Shown here: positions 47,070 through 57,270 of the stretch, in pieces
How positions within the stretch are numbered: position 1 is the first letter of the stretch
How the letters are laid out: every line of letters begins with the position of its first letter
From: Stappia albiluteola
Lineage (GTDB): Bacteria > Pseudomonadota > Alphaproteobacteria > Rhizobiales > Stappiaceae
DNA length: 64,000 nt
Assembly: GCF_014050225.1 (NCBI RefSeq)
Contig: NZ_JACFXV010000043.1
Location: 558,001-622,000, forward strand
Reading direction: 5' to 3'
Position numbers and translations under genes: made by a program
The notes under the pieces: generated by a model
Told to the model about the DNA's origin: nothing
Seen by the model: the letters and a program-made list of their open reading frames with translations, nothing else
The model's database searches: none

Positions 47070-48260
47070 TCAGGCGGCGAGATTTTCGACGGCAAGCGCA
47101 ATGCCCTGGCCGCCGCCGATGCACATGGTTACGAGGCCGTAGCGACCGCCCGTGCGTTTCAGCTCGTAGATCGTCTTCACTGTCAGGATGCAGCCGGTCG
47201 CGCCGATCGGGTGTCCAAGCGCGATCGCGCCGCCATTCGGGTTGACCTTGTTGCTCGGAAAGCCGAGCTCGCGCATGACCGCGCAGGCCTGGGCCGCAAA
47301 GGCCTCATTCGACTCGATGACGTCGAAATCGGCCGGCGACATGCCGGTCCGCTCAAGTAGCTTGCGCACGGCGGGAATCGGGCCGATACCCATCAGTGTC
47401 GGATCGACGCCAGCATGGGCGTAACCGAGGATCTTTGCCATCGGCTTCAGGCCGGCCGCCCTGGCCGCTTCCTCATCGGCCAGAACGACAGCGGCCGCGC
47501 CGTCATTGATGCCCGAGGAGTTGCCCGCCGTCACCGAACCTTCCTTGCGGAAGACGGCACGAAGACCGGCGAGGCCTTCGGCGGACGTCTCGCCACGCAC
47601 ATGCTCGTCGGTATCGAAGGTGAAGGTCTTGCGGCCTTCGCTCACCTCGATCGGCAGTATCTGCTCCTTGAAGCGGCCATCCTTGATCGCGACTTCGGCG
47701 CGGTGCTGGCTTTCGAGCGCGAGCTGATCCTGCGCCTCGCGGCTGATCTTGTATTCGTTGGCAACGTTTTCCGCCGTCACGCCCATGTGTCCGCCGCCGA
47801 AAGGATCGTTCAGCGCGCCGATCATCATGTCGGTCATCTTGGTGTCGCCCATCTTCACGCCGAAGCGAGCGCCCTGCGAGGAAAACGGCGCGCGGCTCAT
47901 GGATTCCGCACCACCGGCAACCGCGAAATCGGCATCGCCAAGCAAGATCGACTGCGCTGCCGAGACGATCGCCTGCGCGCCGGAACCGCAGAGCCTGTTC
48001 AGCGTCAGTGCCGGCGTTTCCACCGGAATGCCTGCCTCGACCGCCGCAACGCGGGCCAGATACATGTCCTTCGGCTCGGTATTGATGACGTGGCCATAGA
48101 CCACGTGGCCGATCTTGTCGGGACTGATTCCGGCGCGCGAAATCGCCTCCCTGGCGACCATGCCTCCAAGCTGCGACGGCGGCATCGACTTCAGCGCGCC
48201 GCCAAAAGTGCCTATGGCCGTCCGCACACCCGACAGGATCACCACGTTTCGTTTCGTCAT
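47070..48260 (-). CDS. acetyl-CoA C-acyltransferase (thiolase)
   Basis: A 396-residue type II thiolase that reversibly condenses acyl-CoAs. The catalytic residues are Cys91 ([10 protein letters not shown]), His350 ([14 protein letters not shown]) and Cys380 (MCIGGGQG). Closest in feel to beta-ketothiolases such as BktB/PhaA used in polyhydroxybutyrate and acyl-CoA metabolism. The ATG at 48260 fits the family; an open frame reaches 48281. A 336-base gap with a decayed palindromic element and the mmsA terminator precedes it. Confidence 0.92.
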   Translation of the reverse strand: MTKRNVVILSGVRTAIGTFGGALKSMPPSQLGGMVAREAISRAGISPDKIGHVVYGHVINTEPKDMYLARVAAVEAGIPVETPALTLNRLCGSGAQAIVSAAQSILLGDADFAVAGGAESMSRAPFSSQGARFGVKMGDTKMTDMMIGALNDPFGGGHMGVTAENVANEYKISREAQDQLALESQHRAEVAIKDGRFKEQILPIEVSEGRKTFTFDTDEHVRGETSAEGLAGLRAVFRKEGSVTAGNSSGINDGAAAVVLADEEAARAAGLKPMAKILGYAHAGVDPTLMGIGPIPAVRKLLERTGMSPADFDVIESNEAFAAQACAVMRELGFPSNKVNPNGGAIALGHPIGATGCILTVKTIYELKRTGGRYGLVTMCIGGGQGIALAVENLAA

Positions 48261-48340
48261 CACGCTTCTCCCCTGGATCACGATGAGAACGGATCGAGCC
48301 GATCAAATCTCATGAAACGTGATCGATTCTAATAGTTTAG

Positions 48341-48386
48341 AGCAGGATTTCAGGCAGAAACCGCTCACACATTTCGCCATCCTGCC
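48341..48386. repeat. decayed palindromic intergenic element (rhizobial type)
   Basis: GCAGGAT at 48342-48348 pairs with ATCCTGC at 48379-48385 around a segment containing AAACCG and CACACATTT. This arrangement recalls dispersed palindromic intergenic elements common in Rhizobiaceae. The outer arms no longer match, so the copy looks degraded; no second copy was seen in this window. The rest of the 336-base gap (48261-48596) holds the mmsA terminator and no convincing gene. Confidence 0.4.
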
Positions 48387-48536
48387 CTAGCGCGCACTGT
48401 TTGGCCGCTTTCCGCGCATGCCTGCCGTATTAGGCGCGGCACGATAGTCTGCGTGCATCGGCACGGCAATCTCGCAAAAGAACTAATGTCCGGAGGGATA
48501 CGTACGGCTTTGAGTGGAGGATCATTTCCACAAACG

Positions 48537-48563
48537 AAAAAGGGCGGCGCCAAAGCGCCGCCC
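48537..48563 (-). terminator. intrinsic terminator of mmsA
   Basis: GGGCGGCGC and GCGCCGCCC form a 9-bp stem with a 4-base loop; on the minus strand it is followed by TTTTT. It ends the methylmalonate-semialdehyde dehydrogenase transcript. Confidence 0.87.
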
Positions 48564-48596
48564 AAGTGCACCTCGGGGAGGAGGATCTGTAAAAAA

Positions 48597-50096
48597 TCAG
48601 CGCATCGTCGGGATGGAGAATTCCGCCCCTTCCTTGACGCCCGACGGCCAGCGCGAGGTGACGGTTTTCGTCCGCGTGTAGAAGCGGAAGCCGTCCGGGC
48701 CGTGCTGGTTCAGGTCGCCGAAGCCGGAGCGCTTCCAGCCGCCGAAGGTGTGATAGGCCAGCGGCACCGGGATCGGAACGTTGATGCCGACCATGCCGAT
48801 GTTGATACGGCTGGCGAAGTCGCGGGCCGTATCGCCGTCACGGGTAAAGATGGCCGTCCCGTTGCCGTATTCGTGGCTCATCGGCAGGTCCAGCGCCTCG
48901 TCGTAGTTCTTGGCGCGAACGACCGAGAGAACCGGGCCGAAGATCTCTTCCTTGTAGATCGACATGTCCTTGGTAACATTGTCGAACAGGCAGCCGCCCA
49001 TGAAGAAGCCGTTCTCGTAGCCCTGCATGGAGAAGTTGCGGCCGTCGACGACGAGCTTCGCGCCTTCCTTCACACCCTGATCGACGAGGCCCTTGACGCG
49101 GGCAAGCGCCTGACCGGTGACCAGCGGGCCGAAATCGACGTCGTTGCCGGCGGTGTAAGGACCGATCTTCAGGCTTTCGACGCGCGGCGCCAGCTTCTCG
49201 ATCAACGCGTTGGCGGTTTCCTCGCCAACCGGAACGGCAACCGAGATCGCCATGCAGCGCTCGCCGGCAGCACCGTAGCCCGCACCCACCAGAGCATCGA
49301 CGGCCTGATCCATGTCGGCGTCGGGCATGATGATCATGTGGTTCTTGGCACCGCCGAAGCACTGGGCGCGCTTGCCGTTCGCCGTTGCCCGCGAATAGAC
49401 GTACTGGGCGATCGGCGTGGAACCGACGAAGCCAACGGCCTGGATTTCCGGATGGTCGAGGATGCCGTCGACGGCTTCCTTGTCGCCATTGACGACGTTG
49501 AGAACGCCGGCCGGAAGACCCGCTTCGATCATCAGTTCAGCGAGCATCATCGGAACGGACGGATCGCGCTCGGACGGCTTCAGGATGAAGGAATTGCCGG
49601 ATGCGATCGCCGGGCAGAACTTCCACATCGGGATCATCGCCGGGAAGTTGAACGGCGTGATGCCCGCGACGACGCCAAGCGGCTGGCGCATGGAATACAT
49701 GTCGATGCCCGGACCGGCGCCTTCGGTGAACTCACCCTTCAGCATCTGCGGGGCGCCGATGCAGAACTCGGCAACCTCGAGGCCGCGGATCACGTCGCCC
49801 TTGGCGTCCGGCAAGGTCTTGCCGTGCTCCCGAGAAAGGGCTTCGGCGAGCTTGTCCATGTCGCGGTGCAGCAGCTCGACGAAGCGCATCATGACGCGGG
49901 CGCGGCGCTGCGGGTTGGTGGCGGCCCAGGCCGGCTGCGCGGCTGCGGCATTGGCAACAGCGGCTTCCAGCTCGGACTGGCTCGCGAGGGAAACCTTCGC
50001 CTGAATTTCACCCGTCGCGGGATTGAAAATATCCGCGTAACGGCCGGACGTGCCTTCGACGTGCTTGCCGCCGATGAAATGACCGATAACGTTCAT
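48597..50096 (-). CDS. mmsA: CoA-acylating methylmalonate-semialdehyde dehydrogenase
   Basis: A 499-residue cytoplasmic enzyme converting malonate or methylmalonate semialdehyde, NAD+ and CoA to acetyl- or propionyl-CoA in valine and inositol catabolism. The catalytic Cys is in GAAGERCMAISVAVPVG; GITPFNFPAMIPMWKF and GTAIFTRDGDTARDFASRINIGMVGINVPIPVP distinguish it from ordinary aldehyde dehydrogenases. A divergent LysR gene across 180 bases is its likely regulator. Confidence 0.95.
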   Translation of the reverse strand: MNVIGHFIGGKHVEGTSGRYADIFNPATGEIQAKVSLASQSELEAAVANAAAAQPAWAATNPQRRARVMMRFVELLHRDMDKLAEALSREHGKTLPDAKGDVIRGLEVAEFCIGAPQMLKGEFTEGAGPGIDMYSMRQPLGVVAGITPFNFPAMIPMWKFCPAIASGNSFILKPSERDPSVPMMLAELMIEAGLPAGVLNVVNGDKEAVDGILDHPEIQAVGFVGSTPIAQYVYSRATANGKRAQCFGGAKNHMIIMPDADMDQAVDALVGAGYGAAGERCMAISVAVPVGEETANALIEKLAPRVESLKIGPYTAGNDVDFGPLVTGQALARVKGLVDQGVKEGAKLVVDGRNFSMQGYENGFFMGGCLFDNVTKDMSIYKEEIFGPVLSVVRAKNYDEALDLPMSHEYGNGTAIFTRDGDTARDFASRINIGMVGINVPIPVPLAYHTFGGWKRSGFGDLNQHGPDGFRFYTRTKTVTSRWPSGVKEGAEFSIPTMR

Positions 50097-50276
50097 GTCT
50101 GTCTCCTCCCTGTGGAGTGCAACCTGGCCGCATGGGACCGAATTTGACGGTCTAGGTCATGCCTTTATTTTTTGCAGAAAACAATGCGCGATCTGCCGCA
50201 TCCGTTGTGCGAAATTTGAAGTGCAAACGATTTTCCTCTATGACAGCGTGAATTAGCGCCATCGAGCGAGGTTTCC

Positions 50277-51158
50277 ATGAACTGGGACGACCTGCGTATT
50301 TTCCTTGCGGTGGCCCGTTCCGGGCAGATGTTGGCTGCCGCCCGCCGCCTCGGGCTGAACCACGCGACTGTGGCAAGACGGCTCTCGGCACTGGAGGATG
50401 CGCTTTCGGCGAAACTCGTCGACCGGCGCACGACCGGGTGCGTGCTGACGGCCGCTGGCGAGAAATTCATGGAAACGGCGGAGCGGGTGGAAGCGGAGAT
50501 GTTGGCCGCCCGCGCCGGCATCGGTGGCGAGGACGTGGCGATATCAGGCACTGTCCGTATCGGCGCGCCGGACGGCTTCGGCGTTGCCTATCTCGCCCCT
50601 CGCCTCGGCAGGCTGACGGCGCAGCATCCGGACCTGACCCTGCAACTCGTGCCGGTGCCGCGCGCGGTATCGCTGTCACGGCGCGAAGCCGATATCGCAA
50701 TCACGGTCGAGCGGCCGGAGCATGGCAGGCTCGTCGCGCGCAAGCTGGTCGACTATGAACTGGCGCTCTACGCGTCGCGCAGCTATCTGGCCGAAGCGGG
50801 AGAACCCAGGACGATAGCCGATCTCAAGGACCATGCCCTTGTCGGCTATGTGGAAGATCTCGTCTATTCCTCAGGCCTCGCCTATTCGCAGGAAATCGAC
50901 CGTTCGTTTCAGCCGCGCTTCGAGATTGCCTCGGCACTCGGCCAGACAGAAGCGGTCCGCGCCGGCGCCGGTATCGGCATCCTGCATTCGTTCATCGCTC
51001 GCACGGATCCCAATTTCGTCCAGGTTCTGCCGGAGCGCACGATCCGCCGCGCCTACTGGATCGTGATCCACGAGAGCCTTCGCGACCTGCGGCGCATTCG
51101 AACGGTCGCAGATTTCATTGCCGAACAGGTCGGCGCCGACCGGGCCTGCTTTGGCTGA
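50277..51158 (+). CDS. LysR family transcriptional regulator
   Basis: A 293-residue regulator. The HTH lies at residues 1-60 (MNWDDLRIFLAVARSGQMLAAARRLGLNHATVARRLSALEDALSAKLVDRRTTG), and the substrate domain covers about 90-290. Divergent from mmsA and sharing a 180-base promoter region, so it most likely controls mmsA in response to a valine or inositol catabolite. ATG 50277 follows GAGGTTTCC; the intergenic region contains AT-rich sequence but no operator I can assert. Confidence 0.88.
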   Translation: MNWDDLRIFLAVARSGQMLAAARRLGLNHATVARRLSALEDALSAKLVDRRTTGCVLTAAGEKFMETAERVEAEMLAARAGIGGEDVAISGTVRIGAPDGFGVAYLAPRLGRLTAQHPDLTLQLVPVPRAVSLSRREADIAITVERPEHGRLVARKLVDYELALYASRSYLAEAGEPRTIADLKDHALVGYVEDLVYSSGLAYSQEIDRSFQPRFEIASALGQTEAVRAGAGIGILHSFIARTDPNFVQVLPERTIRRAYWIVIHESLRDLRRIRTVADFIAEQVGADRACFG

Positions 51159-51324
51159 ATTGCGGGTGCAACGGCATTCCTACGTATTTTCCCTTAGGAC
51201 ACGCGATCACATCAGTGCGAGCCGCCCATTCCGGGCAAGCGATCATTAAGAGTGCAAGGCGCAGATAGATGCACATGCAAGTAAGCTGGGCACGGCACTT
51301 CGCGGCCGGGGAAAGGATAGTATT

Positions 51325-53160
51325 TTGGCCAACAATCGATTGAACACATTGACCGGCGCAATGCTTGGAAAGCCGATCGCGCGACGTTTTCTGATTACCA
51401 ATTTCATCGTTCTGTGCTCGCTGGGCATGCTTGGCGTCGCATGGCTCCTCTACAGCCAGGCTCAGGACGCCGTACAGCGCGCTTACGACAAGCGTTATCA
51501 GTCGTATCTGCTGGCCGACGAACTCCGTCAGAGTTCCGACGATCTGACCCGTCTCGGGCGAACCTACGTAGTGACCGGCGACCCGGCCTACGAGCAGCAG
51601 TACCTCGATATTCTGGCCATCCGGAATGGCGAGAAGGCGCGGCCGCAGGATTATCATCGCGTCTATTGGGATTTCGTGGCGGCCGGCAGGAAGCCACGCC
51701 CCGACGGCCAGACGATCGCCTTGCTCGACCTGATGAAGCAGGCGGGCTTTTCCGATGCCGAATTCGCCAAGCTGAAGCAGGCTCAGGCGAATTCCGACGG
51801 GCTTGTCGGCCTCGAAGTCAAGGCGATGAACGCCGTGAAAGGTCTTTTCGACGACGGCAAGGGCGGTTTCAGCAGCAAAGGAGAACCGGACGCAAAGCTT
51901 GCCATGGACCTGCTGCATTCGCGCGAATATCACCAGTACAAGGCGCAGATCATGGCGCCGATCGACGAGTTTTTCGTTCTGCTCGACGAGAGAACCGGTC
52001 GTGCCATCGACAGCGCGGTGAGCGACGCGGAATTCTATCGTTACACACTGCTCGGCGCGATCGCCATCGTGATCGCCTGCTTCGTCGCCATGTCCTACCA
52101 GATCCTTACGAAGGTTCTTCGCCCCATGGGCAACCTCAATGCCGCCATGCTGCAACTGGCCGCAAACGACCTGGAGGCACGGATATCCGGTACCGAGCAG
52201 AGGGATGAAGTCGGCGAAATGGCCCGCTCGGTCGAGATTTTCCGTGACGGCCTGGTCGAGGCAAGCAGGCTGCGCGAAGGCCAGGAAGCCGATCAGGCGG
52301 TGCGGGAACGCCGGCAGGCGGCAATGGAAGAGGCAATCCGCAACTTCGACCGGGCAGTCAGCGAGTCCCTTGATGCGGTGACGAATGCCTCAAGCGAGCT
52401 GCGCACGACCGCAGAGAGCATGTCGGCAATTGCCGATGAGACGAGCCAACAATCCTCCGCGGTGGCAAGCGCCACCGAACAAGCCGCAAGCAACGTCCAG
52501 ACCATGGCGGCGGCAACCGAAGAACTGACCAGTTCGATCGGCGAAATCGGCCGTCAGGTTTCCGCCTCCACCCGTATCGCCAGGCAAGCGGTGGATGATG
52601 CCGACAAGACCAACGCCCAGGTGCAGGCGCTCGCCAATGCCGCAAGCAAGATCGGCGACGTAATCCGCCTGATCAACGACATCGCCGCGCAAACCAACCT
52701 GCTGGCCCTCAATGCCACCATCGAAGCCGCGCGTGCCGGCGAGGCAGGCAAGGGCTTTGCCGTGGTCGCGGCGGAAGTGAAATCGCTTGCCGATCAGACC
52801 GCCCGTGCCACGGACGAGATCAGCGGTCAGATCAACGACATCCAGATGGCGACCACCGACTCGGTGACCGCGATCGAGGCAATCTCGAAGACGATCCGCA
52901 ATATCAACGAGATCGCCACAAGCATTGCTTCGGCCGTCGAGCAGCAGACGGCAGCGACTGCGGAAATCGGGCGCAATGTCGATCGCGCGTCGGAAGCGAC
53001 CGCCGATGTCGCTGCCAATATCGCCGGCGTCGCTCAATCCGCCAGCCAGTCGGGCGCCGCCGCCTCGCAGGTCCTCGCTTCTTCCGGTGGTCTGGCAAGC
53101 CAGTCGGAGAAGCTGCGCGAGGAAATCAACCGCTTCTTCGTGGCCGTTCGCGCCGCCTGA
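51325..53160 (+). CDS. methyl-accepting chemotaxis protein
   Basis: A 611-residue chemoreceptor. TM1 is at about 20-42 and TM2 at about 230-252, with a periplasmic helical ligand domain between them, a HAMP domain ([21 protein letters not shown] to about 310), and a cytoplasmic signalling hairpin with the invariant tip [31 protein letters not shown] near residue 452. No C-terminal CheR-tethering pentapeptide is present. The start is TTG after AAAGGA; an ATG 12 codons in is possible. Ligand unknown. Confidence 0.93.
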   Translation: MANNRLNTLTGAMLGKPIARRFLITNFIVLCSLGMLGVAWLLYSQAQDAVQRAYDKRYQSYLLADELRQSSDDLTRLGRTYVVTGDPAYEQQYLDILAIRNGEKARPQDYHRVYWDFVAAGRKPRPDGQTIALLDLMKQAGFSDAEFAKLKQAQANSDGLVGLEVKAMNAVKGLFDDGKGGFSSKGEPDAKLAMDLLHSREYHQYKAQIMAPIDEFFVLLDERTGRAIDSAVSDAEFYRYTLLGAIAIVIACFVAMSYQILTKVLRPMGNLNAAMLQLAANDLEARISGTEQRDEVGEMARSVEIFRDGLVEASRLREGQEADQAVRERRQAAMEEAIRNFDRAVSESLDAVTNASSELRTTAESMSAIADETSQQSSAVASATEQAASNVQTMAAATEELTSSIGEIGRQVSASTRIARQAVDDADKTNAQVQALANAASKIGDVIRLINDIAAQTNLLALNATIEAARAGEAGKGFAVVAAEVKSLADQTARATDEISGQINDIQMATTDSVTAIEAISKTIRNINEIATSIASAVEQQTAATAEIGRNVDRASEATADVAANIAGVAQSASQSGAAASQVLASSGGLASQSEKLREEINRFFVAVRAA

Positions 53161-53188
53161 TCCGTCAAATAGCATCGCCCTTTCATCG

Positions 53189-53219
53189 CCCGCGGCCGGG
53201 AAAACCGGCCGCGGGTTTT
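53189..53219 (+). terminator. intrinsic terminator of the chemoreceptor gene
   Basis: CCCGCGGCCGG and CCGGCCGCGGG form an 11-bp perfect stem with a 5-base loop GAAAA, followed by TTTTC. Confidence 0.8.
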
Positions 53220-53329
53220 CGTTTGCCGGATTTGGCGTATCCGCAGCGCCGTGGCTTCGTCATGCTTGATTTTGGCGCCGGAACCGCCCCAACTGCTGCG
53301 GTCCCTGTTGCGAGTCATCGGCGTTGTTC

Positions 53330-54502
53330 ATGAATTTCTCAATCGTTACTCTTGGCCGCGCCAAGTTGTTCCCGCGAGAGCGGCAAGCCGTTTCCTGCCT
53401 CTTTTTCATCAACGGCTTCGTCGTCGGCAGCCTCGCACCGAAAATTCCCGAGCTCGGCGAGAGGCTCGGGATTTCAGAAAGCGTGCTCGGGTTCCTGATC
53501 CTATGCTTCGGGCTTGGCTCATTGACCATGATGCCATTCATCGGGCCGATTATCGCACGTATCGGCTCGGCGCGACCGGCCAAGATCGCAGCCGCACTGC
53601 TTGCCCCGACGATCCTTTGGCTGACGCTTTCGCCGAACATCGCGCTCGCGGGCATCTCGCTTTTCCTTCTCGGCGGTTTCGCGGGCGCGATGGATATCGC
53701 CATGAACGCCAATGCGGTGAGCGTCGAACAGAAAACGCGCAGGGCGGTGATGTCGTCCTGCCATGGCTTCTGGAGTCTCGGCGGTTTTGTCGGCGCGGCC
53801 GGTGGCGGTATGCTGATTGAGGGCGCGGGCAACGCGACCCATGCTGCAATTGTGACCGTGACCGCTGCCGCGGGTTGCGCTCTGGCCTGGCGGAAGGTGC
53901 TTGAGGATCGCCCCGCAGGCAATAGAGAACGCAAACCGATCCGCCTGCCGCGTACGCCCCTGCCCTATCTCGTCGGTCTGATGGCGCTCGTTTCGATGGT
54001 GCCGGAGGGAGCCGTCCTGGATTGGGGAGCGCTTTATCTCAGGCAGACGTTTGCGGTCGATGTGGCCGCCTCGGGCCTGGCTTTCGGCGCCTTTTCCGCA
54101 GCCATGGCGCTGACCCGATTTGCCGGCGACACGATCCGCAACCGATTTGGCGCGACCGCGACGTTGCGTGCATCCGCCATGCTGGCTTTCGCGGGCATCT
54201 TCACCGCCAGCATCGCGCCACAGGCGGGGCTTGCAGTCGCGGGTTTTGCCATCGCCGGCATCGGCATCGCCAATATGGCGCCCATCCTCTTCTCCGCGGC
54301 CGGCAATCTGCCGGGAATGGCGCCGGGAATCGGCCTGTCTGTCGTCACTTTCATGGGATATTCCGGGCTTCTGATCGCGCCGGCGACAATCGGCTTCATA
54401 GCCGAACGGACCGGCTTCGGCGTCATCTATGCCGTTCTTGCCGTGCTCGTCGTGACCGTGGCCATCTTCAGCGGACAGGCTCGCCACGCCGACATGCGCT
54501 AG
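53330..54502 (+). CDS. MFS transporter
   Basis: A 390-residue inner-membrane carrier with about twelve helices (first LFFINGFVVGSLAPKIPELGERL, then repeated FxxG cores). The pattern resembles the FucP/sugar-H+ or YbjJ-like branch (SSCHGFWSLGGFVGAAGGGMLIEGAG in the middle). Substrate not readable. The ATG at 53330 is two codons inside a TTG-started frame at 53324. Followed by a 107-base gap. Confidence 0.85.
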   Translation: MNFSIVTLGRAKLFPRERQAVSCLFFINGFVVGSLAPKIPELGERLGISESVLGFLILCFGLGSLTMMPFIGPIIARIGSARPAKIAAALLAPTILWLTLSPNIALAGISLFLLGGFAGAMDIAMNANAVSVEQKTRRAVMSSCHGFWSLGGFVGAAGGGMLIEGAGNATHAAIVTVTAAAGCALAWRKVLEDRPAGNRERKPIRLPRTPLPYLVGLMALVSMVPEGAVLDWGALYLRQTFAVDVAASGLAFGAFSAAMALTRFAGDTIRNRFGATATLRASAMLAFAGIFTASIAPQAGLAVAGFAIAGIGIANMAPILFSAAGNLPGMAPGIGLSVVTFMGYSGLLIAPATIGFIAERTGFGVIYAVLAVLVVTVAIFSGQARHADMR

Positions 54503-54609
54503 AACATTGATTTCGTGCCAACTTCTTACCAAGGATGCGATCCCGCTTTCGCCGAAAGCGTTCTCTTGGCACCTCCCGGTCTTGGTCCTTCTCCTGGAGC
54601 GCTTCTCGC

Positions 54610-54873
54610 TCAGTTGTTTTGCGGATCAGTCTCGGCCGCATAGACCCAGACGGCGGTCCTCCAGATTACCCAAAGAGACGGAACCGCCAGGATCAGGCCG
54701 AGACCGGCACTGACCTGCCAATCGAGATGGAGTAGGCCGCCGATCGCCCAGATCGTCATGAAACCGACGATCCCGATCTGCAAGGCAATGAGCAGTACGA
54801 GGCTGACGGTTCGTATCAGACTGTCGAATGTCACGACGCGTCCGCGACCGTCTCTCAGATCGGTACTTTTCAT
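54610..54873 (-). CDS. small two-helix membrane protein
   Basis: An 87-residue protein with two predicted membrane segments (LIRTVSLVLLIALQIGIVGFMTIWAI; VSAGLGLILAVPSLWVIWRTAVWVY) and a short charged tail. No recognised family. Preceded by AGGA at 8-base spacing, which supports translation. Same strand as the next small gene and possibly co-transcribed. Confidence 0.5.
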   Translation of the reverse strand: MKSTDLRDGRGRVVTFDSLIRTVSLVLLIALQIGIVGFMTIWAIGGLLHLDWQVSAGLGLILAVPSLWVIWRTAVWVYAAETDPQNN

Positions 54874-54957
54874 AGCGATGTTCCTGCGTGGGCCGAATGC
54901 GGCGGTGTCAGGACGTTCTCCCTGGCGGACCGTGGCGGTTTCGGCCTGTCTTCGGTA

Positions 54958-55284
54958 TTAGCGGCTCGGGTTTCCACGGTGGCCGAGGAGCCGCGAGGCT
55001 CCCAATCCCAGCAGTGTCACTGCCAGCAACACGGCCACAGCCGAGGCAAGATCTCCCCAGAAGTGGAAAGGCAGGCGAAGCGCGGATGCGAACACTCCGA
55101 TCAGGGTGCCAGCGAAAGCGGCCGTAAGGAGCGCGCAGAGGATCATCGACGTCACATCGCCACTGAGGATGCGAGGCATTCGTCCGGAGCGGTAGAGGCT
55201 CGCAAGGCCGAGGAACGCAAGGACGACAACTGCGAACAATCCGGCCGTCGTCGCCAGGCCAGCGAAATTTGCCAGCACGGTCAT
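54958..55284 (-). CDS. small membrane protein
   Basis: A 108-residue protein with about three hydrophobic segments (LATTAGLFAVVVLAFLGLASL; SMILCALLTAAFAGTLIGVF; AVAVLLAVTLLGLGA). No recognised family. The ATG at 55284 follows AGGA; an open frame reaches 55320. It precedes the other small gene on the minus strand. Downstream and antisense ORFs on the plus strand are shadows. Confidence 0.45.
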   Translation of the reverse strand: MTVLANFAGLATTAGLFAVVVLAFLGLASLYRSGRMPRILSGDVTSMILCALLTAAFAGTLIGVFASALRLPFHFWGDLASAVAVLLAVTLLGLGASRLLGHRGNPSR

Positions 55285-55548
55285 GTTGGGAAGTCCTAAA
55301 GGGCGAAACTCGCCCGCCACGCGATGTGCCTTCGCGCCAAGCCGGTGGCTGCGCCGTTTTATTTGGGCAACGGCGGAAAATACCTGTCACAGCTCTCTGC
55401 CGCAGCGATATACGCAACCAACCGCACTGATTTGAGTACGGATTCTTTTCCGCGCAAGATGTCTACAAGCGTAGGCACGATAATTATTTATTTTAGAAGC
55501 GTCCTATTCATACCTTAATTCCGCCACAGAGCGAGAGGTCTTGATTTT

Positions 55549-57099
55549 TTATGCTTTTTCCCGGCCATCGACCGGACCATCCGGAGTGAGTTCGATCCCG
55601 GTCAGCCGCTTGTCGAGATGGCGGGCGCGCCAGGCAAGCAGCTTTTCGGCATAGCGGACACGCGCCTTCTGATATGCCGGATCGTCCACCACGTTGCGCG
55701 TCTCGTCGGGATCATCGTCAAGGTCGAAAAGCAGGGGCGGCAAGCCGGCAAAGTGAACGTATTTCATATGTTTGTCGCGGATGACGGCCATGCTGCAGGC
55801 GTCCATATCAAGGCCGAGCGCCACCTGGGCCGTACCTCCCGCCACCTCTCGGAAGTCGTATTCCCAGTGAACTGTATCCCGCCATTTTTCCGGTTCACGC
55901 CCCTCCAGGAAAGGCGTCAGGGCAAGCCCATCCAGCCATCCGGGCCCCGGCGCGCCGATCGCCTCCAGAACCGTCGGCATGATGTCGATCGATTCCGTGA
56001 AGGCCTCCACCTTGCGCCCGAACCCTCCGGGATGGCGCGGATCGCGGATGACGAGCGGGATATGGAAGCTTTGATCGTAGAACCCCAGCTTGGACAGGAG
56101 CTGGTGATCGCCCATCATCTCGCCGTGGTCCGAGGTGAGCACGATCAGCGTGTTCCCGTATTCGCGCGTCGCCTTGAGACCGTCGATCAGCCGACCGATC
56201 TGCGCATCGACCTCGCTGACCATGCCCCAATAGGTGGCGCGGATACGCCGTCTCGTCGCTTCGTTCCAGTCCCGCACCTTTCCTTGCGCACCCCAGACAA
56301 AGTCGCTCTTGTCCTGGTTGTCGATCGCATAGGCAAGGAACGGGTGCACGTCCGCCGCTTCTTCCGGCGAAGCCGCGCCGCGGAAGACCGGACCGTCGGC
56401 CGGGTCGTACATTGACGCATAGGGCTCCGGCACGATGAAGGGCGGATGCGGGCGGATGAAGCTCACATGGGCAAACCATGGCTTAGCCGCGTCCACTCCG
56501 GCACGCCGCTCCCAGAGCCAGCGCTGAAACTCCTCCACCAGGAACGCCGTTTCCGTCTCCTCTGCGGAATAGGCGGGCGGTCGGCCGGAAGGCGGATCGG
56601 CCGGCCCCTCGTCCGGCAGCCAGATATCCTGGGCTCGCGCCGGCAGATCCCTGCCCTTCGCCTTCAGCCAGGACAGCCATGGCGTGTGATCCTCCGGCAC
56701 CCGGACGCGGACGCTCATGCCGGGCAAGATGCCCTCATAGGTCCTGAGCCAGGGATCGTCGCCTGAGACGGTACGCGGGTCGACCGACTGGTCCGTATAG
56801 CCAAAGAGGGTCGGGTCATAGCCTTGGCGCCTGGCGGCCAGCGCGATCGTGTCGTGTCGGGCATCGAGCGGCGTGCCGTTCCTCACGACCCGCGTCGTCA
56901 TCTGGTAGAGGCCCGTGTAGAGGCAGGCCCGCGCCGGCGAGCAAGGTGCGGCCTGGCAGTAATGCCGCGAGAAATACACGGCCTCCTCCGCCAGGGCATC
57001 GATATGCGGCGTCCTGACCACCGGATGGCCGGCTAATCCCAGGCAATCGCCGCGCCACTGGTCCGCCGTGATCAGGAGAACATTGAGCTTCACGTCCAC
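55549..57099 (-). CDS. sulfatase-family hydrolase, probable phosphonate monoester hydrolase
   Basis: A 516-residue formylglycine-dependent hydrolase. The sulfatase signature CSPAR near residue 53 (formylglycine from Cys53) and Asp13 define the active site, with DHGEMMGDHQLLSK later. Length and blocks GYTDQSVDPRTVSG, HPPFIVPEPYASMY, YYDQSFHIPLVIRDP and GLPPLLFDLDDDPDETRN closely follow rhizobial phosphonate monoester hydrolases, promiscuous toward sulfate esters and phosphonates. No sulfate or phosphonate operon is adjacent; a pirin gene diverges from it. Confidence 0.85.
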   Translation of the reverse strand: MDVKLNVLLITADQWRGDCLGLAGHPVVRTPHIDALAEEAVYFSRHYCQAAPCSPARACLYTGLYQMTTRVVRNGTPLDARHDTIALAARRQGYDPTLFGYTDQSVDPRTVSGDDPWLRTYEGILPGMSVRVRVPEDHTPWLSWLKAKGRDLPARAQDIWLPDEGPADPPSGRPPAYSAEETETAFLVEEFQRWLWERRAGVDAAKPWFAHVSFIRPHPPFIVPEPYASMYDPADGPVFRGAASPEEAADVHPFLAYAIDNQDKSDFVWGAQGKVRDWNEATRRRIRATYWGMVSEVDAQIGRLIDGLKATREYGNTLIVLTSDHGEMMGDHQLLSKLGFYDQSFHIPLVIRDPRHPGGFGRKVEAFTESIDIMPTVLEAIGAPGPGWLDGLALTPFLEGREPEKWRDTVHWEYDFREVAGGTAQVALGLDMDACSMAVIRDKHMKYVHFAGLPPLLFDLDDDPDETRNVVDDPAYQKARVRYAEKLLAWRARHLDKRLTGIELTPDGPVDGREKA

Positions 57100-57270
57100 G
57101 CCTCATGCAAGGGGAGCCGGTCTAAACAAATGGCCCCGGTCAACGGAAGCGGAGAGTTCCAAGAATTTCAGTGGCACGCAAGCGGTGAACGCTCTGTCGA
57201 ATGGACCAGACGGCAAGAGTGACTATCTTCGGGTGGGAAGCTCTTCTGCACGGCCGCGAAAGGAAACGCT

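Noticed and set aside
48365-48571. 68-residue open frame between thiolase and mmsA
   Set aside because: No binding site, no hydrophobic or domain features; overlaps the mmsA terminator.
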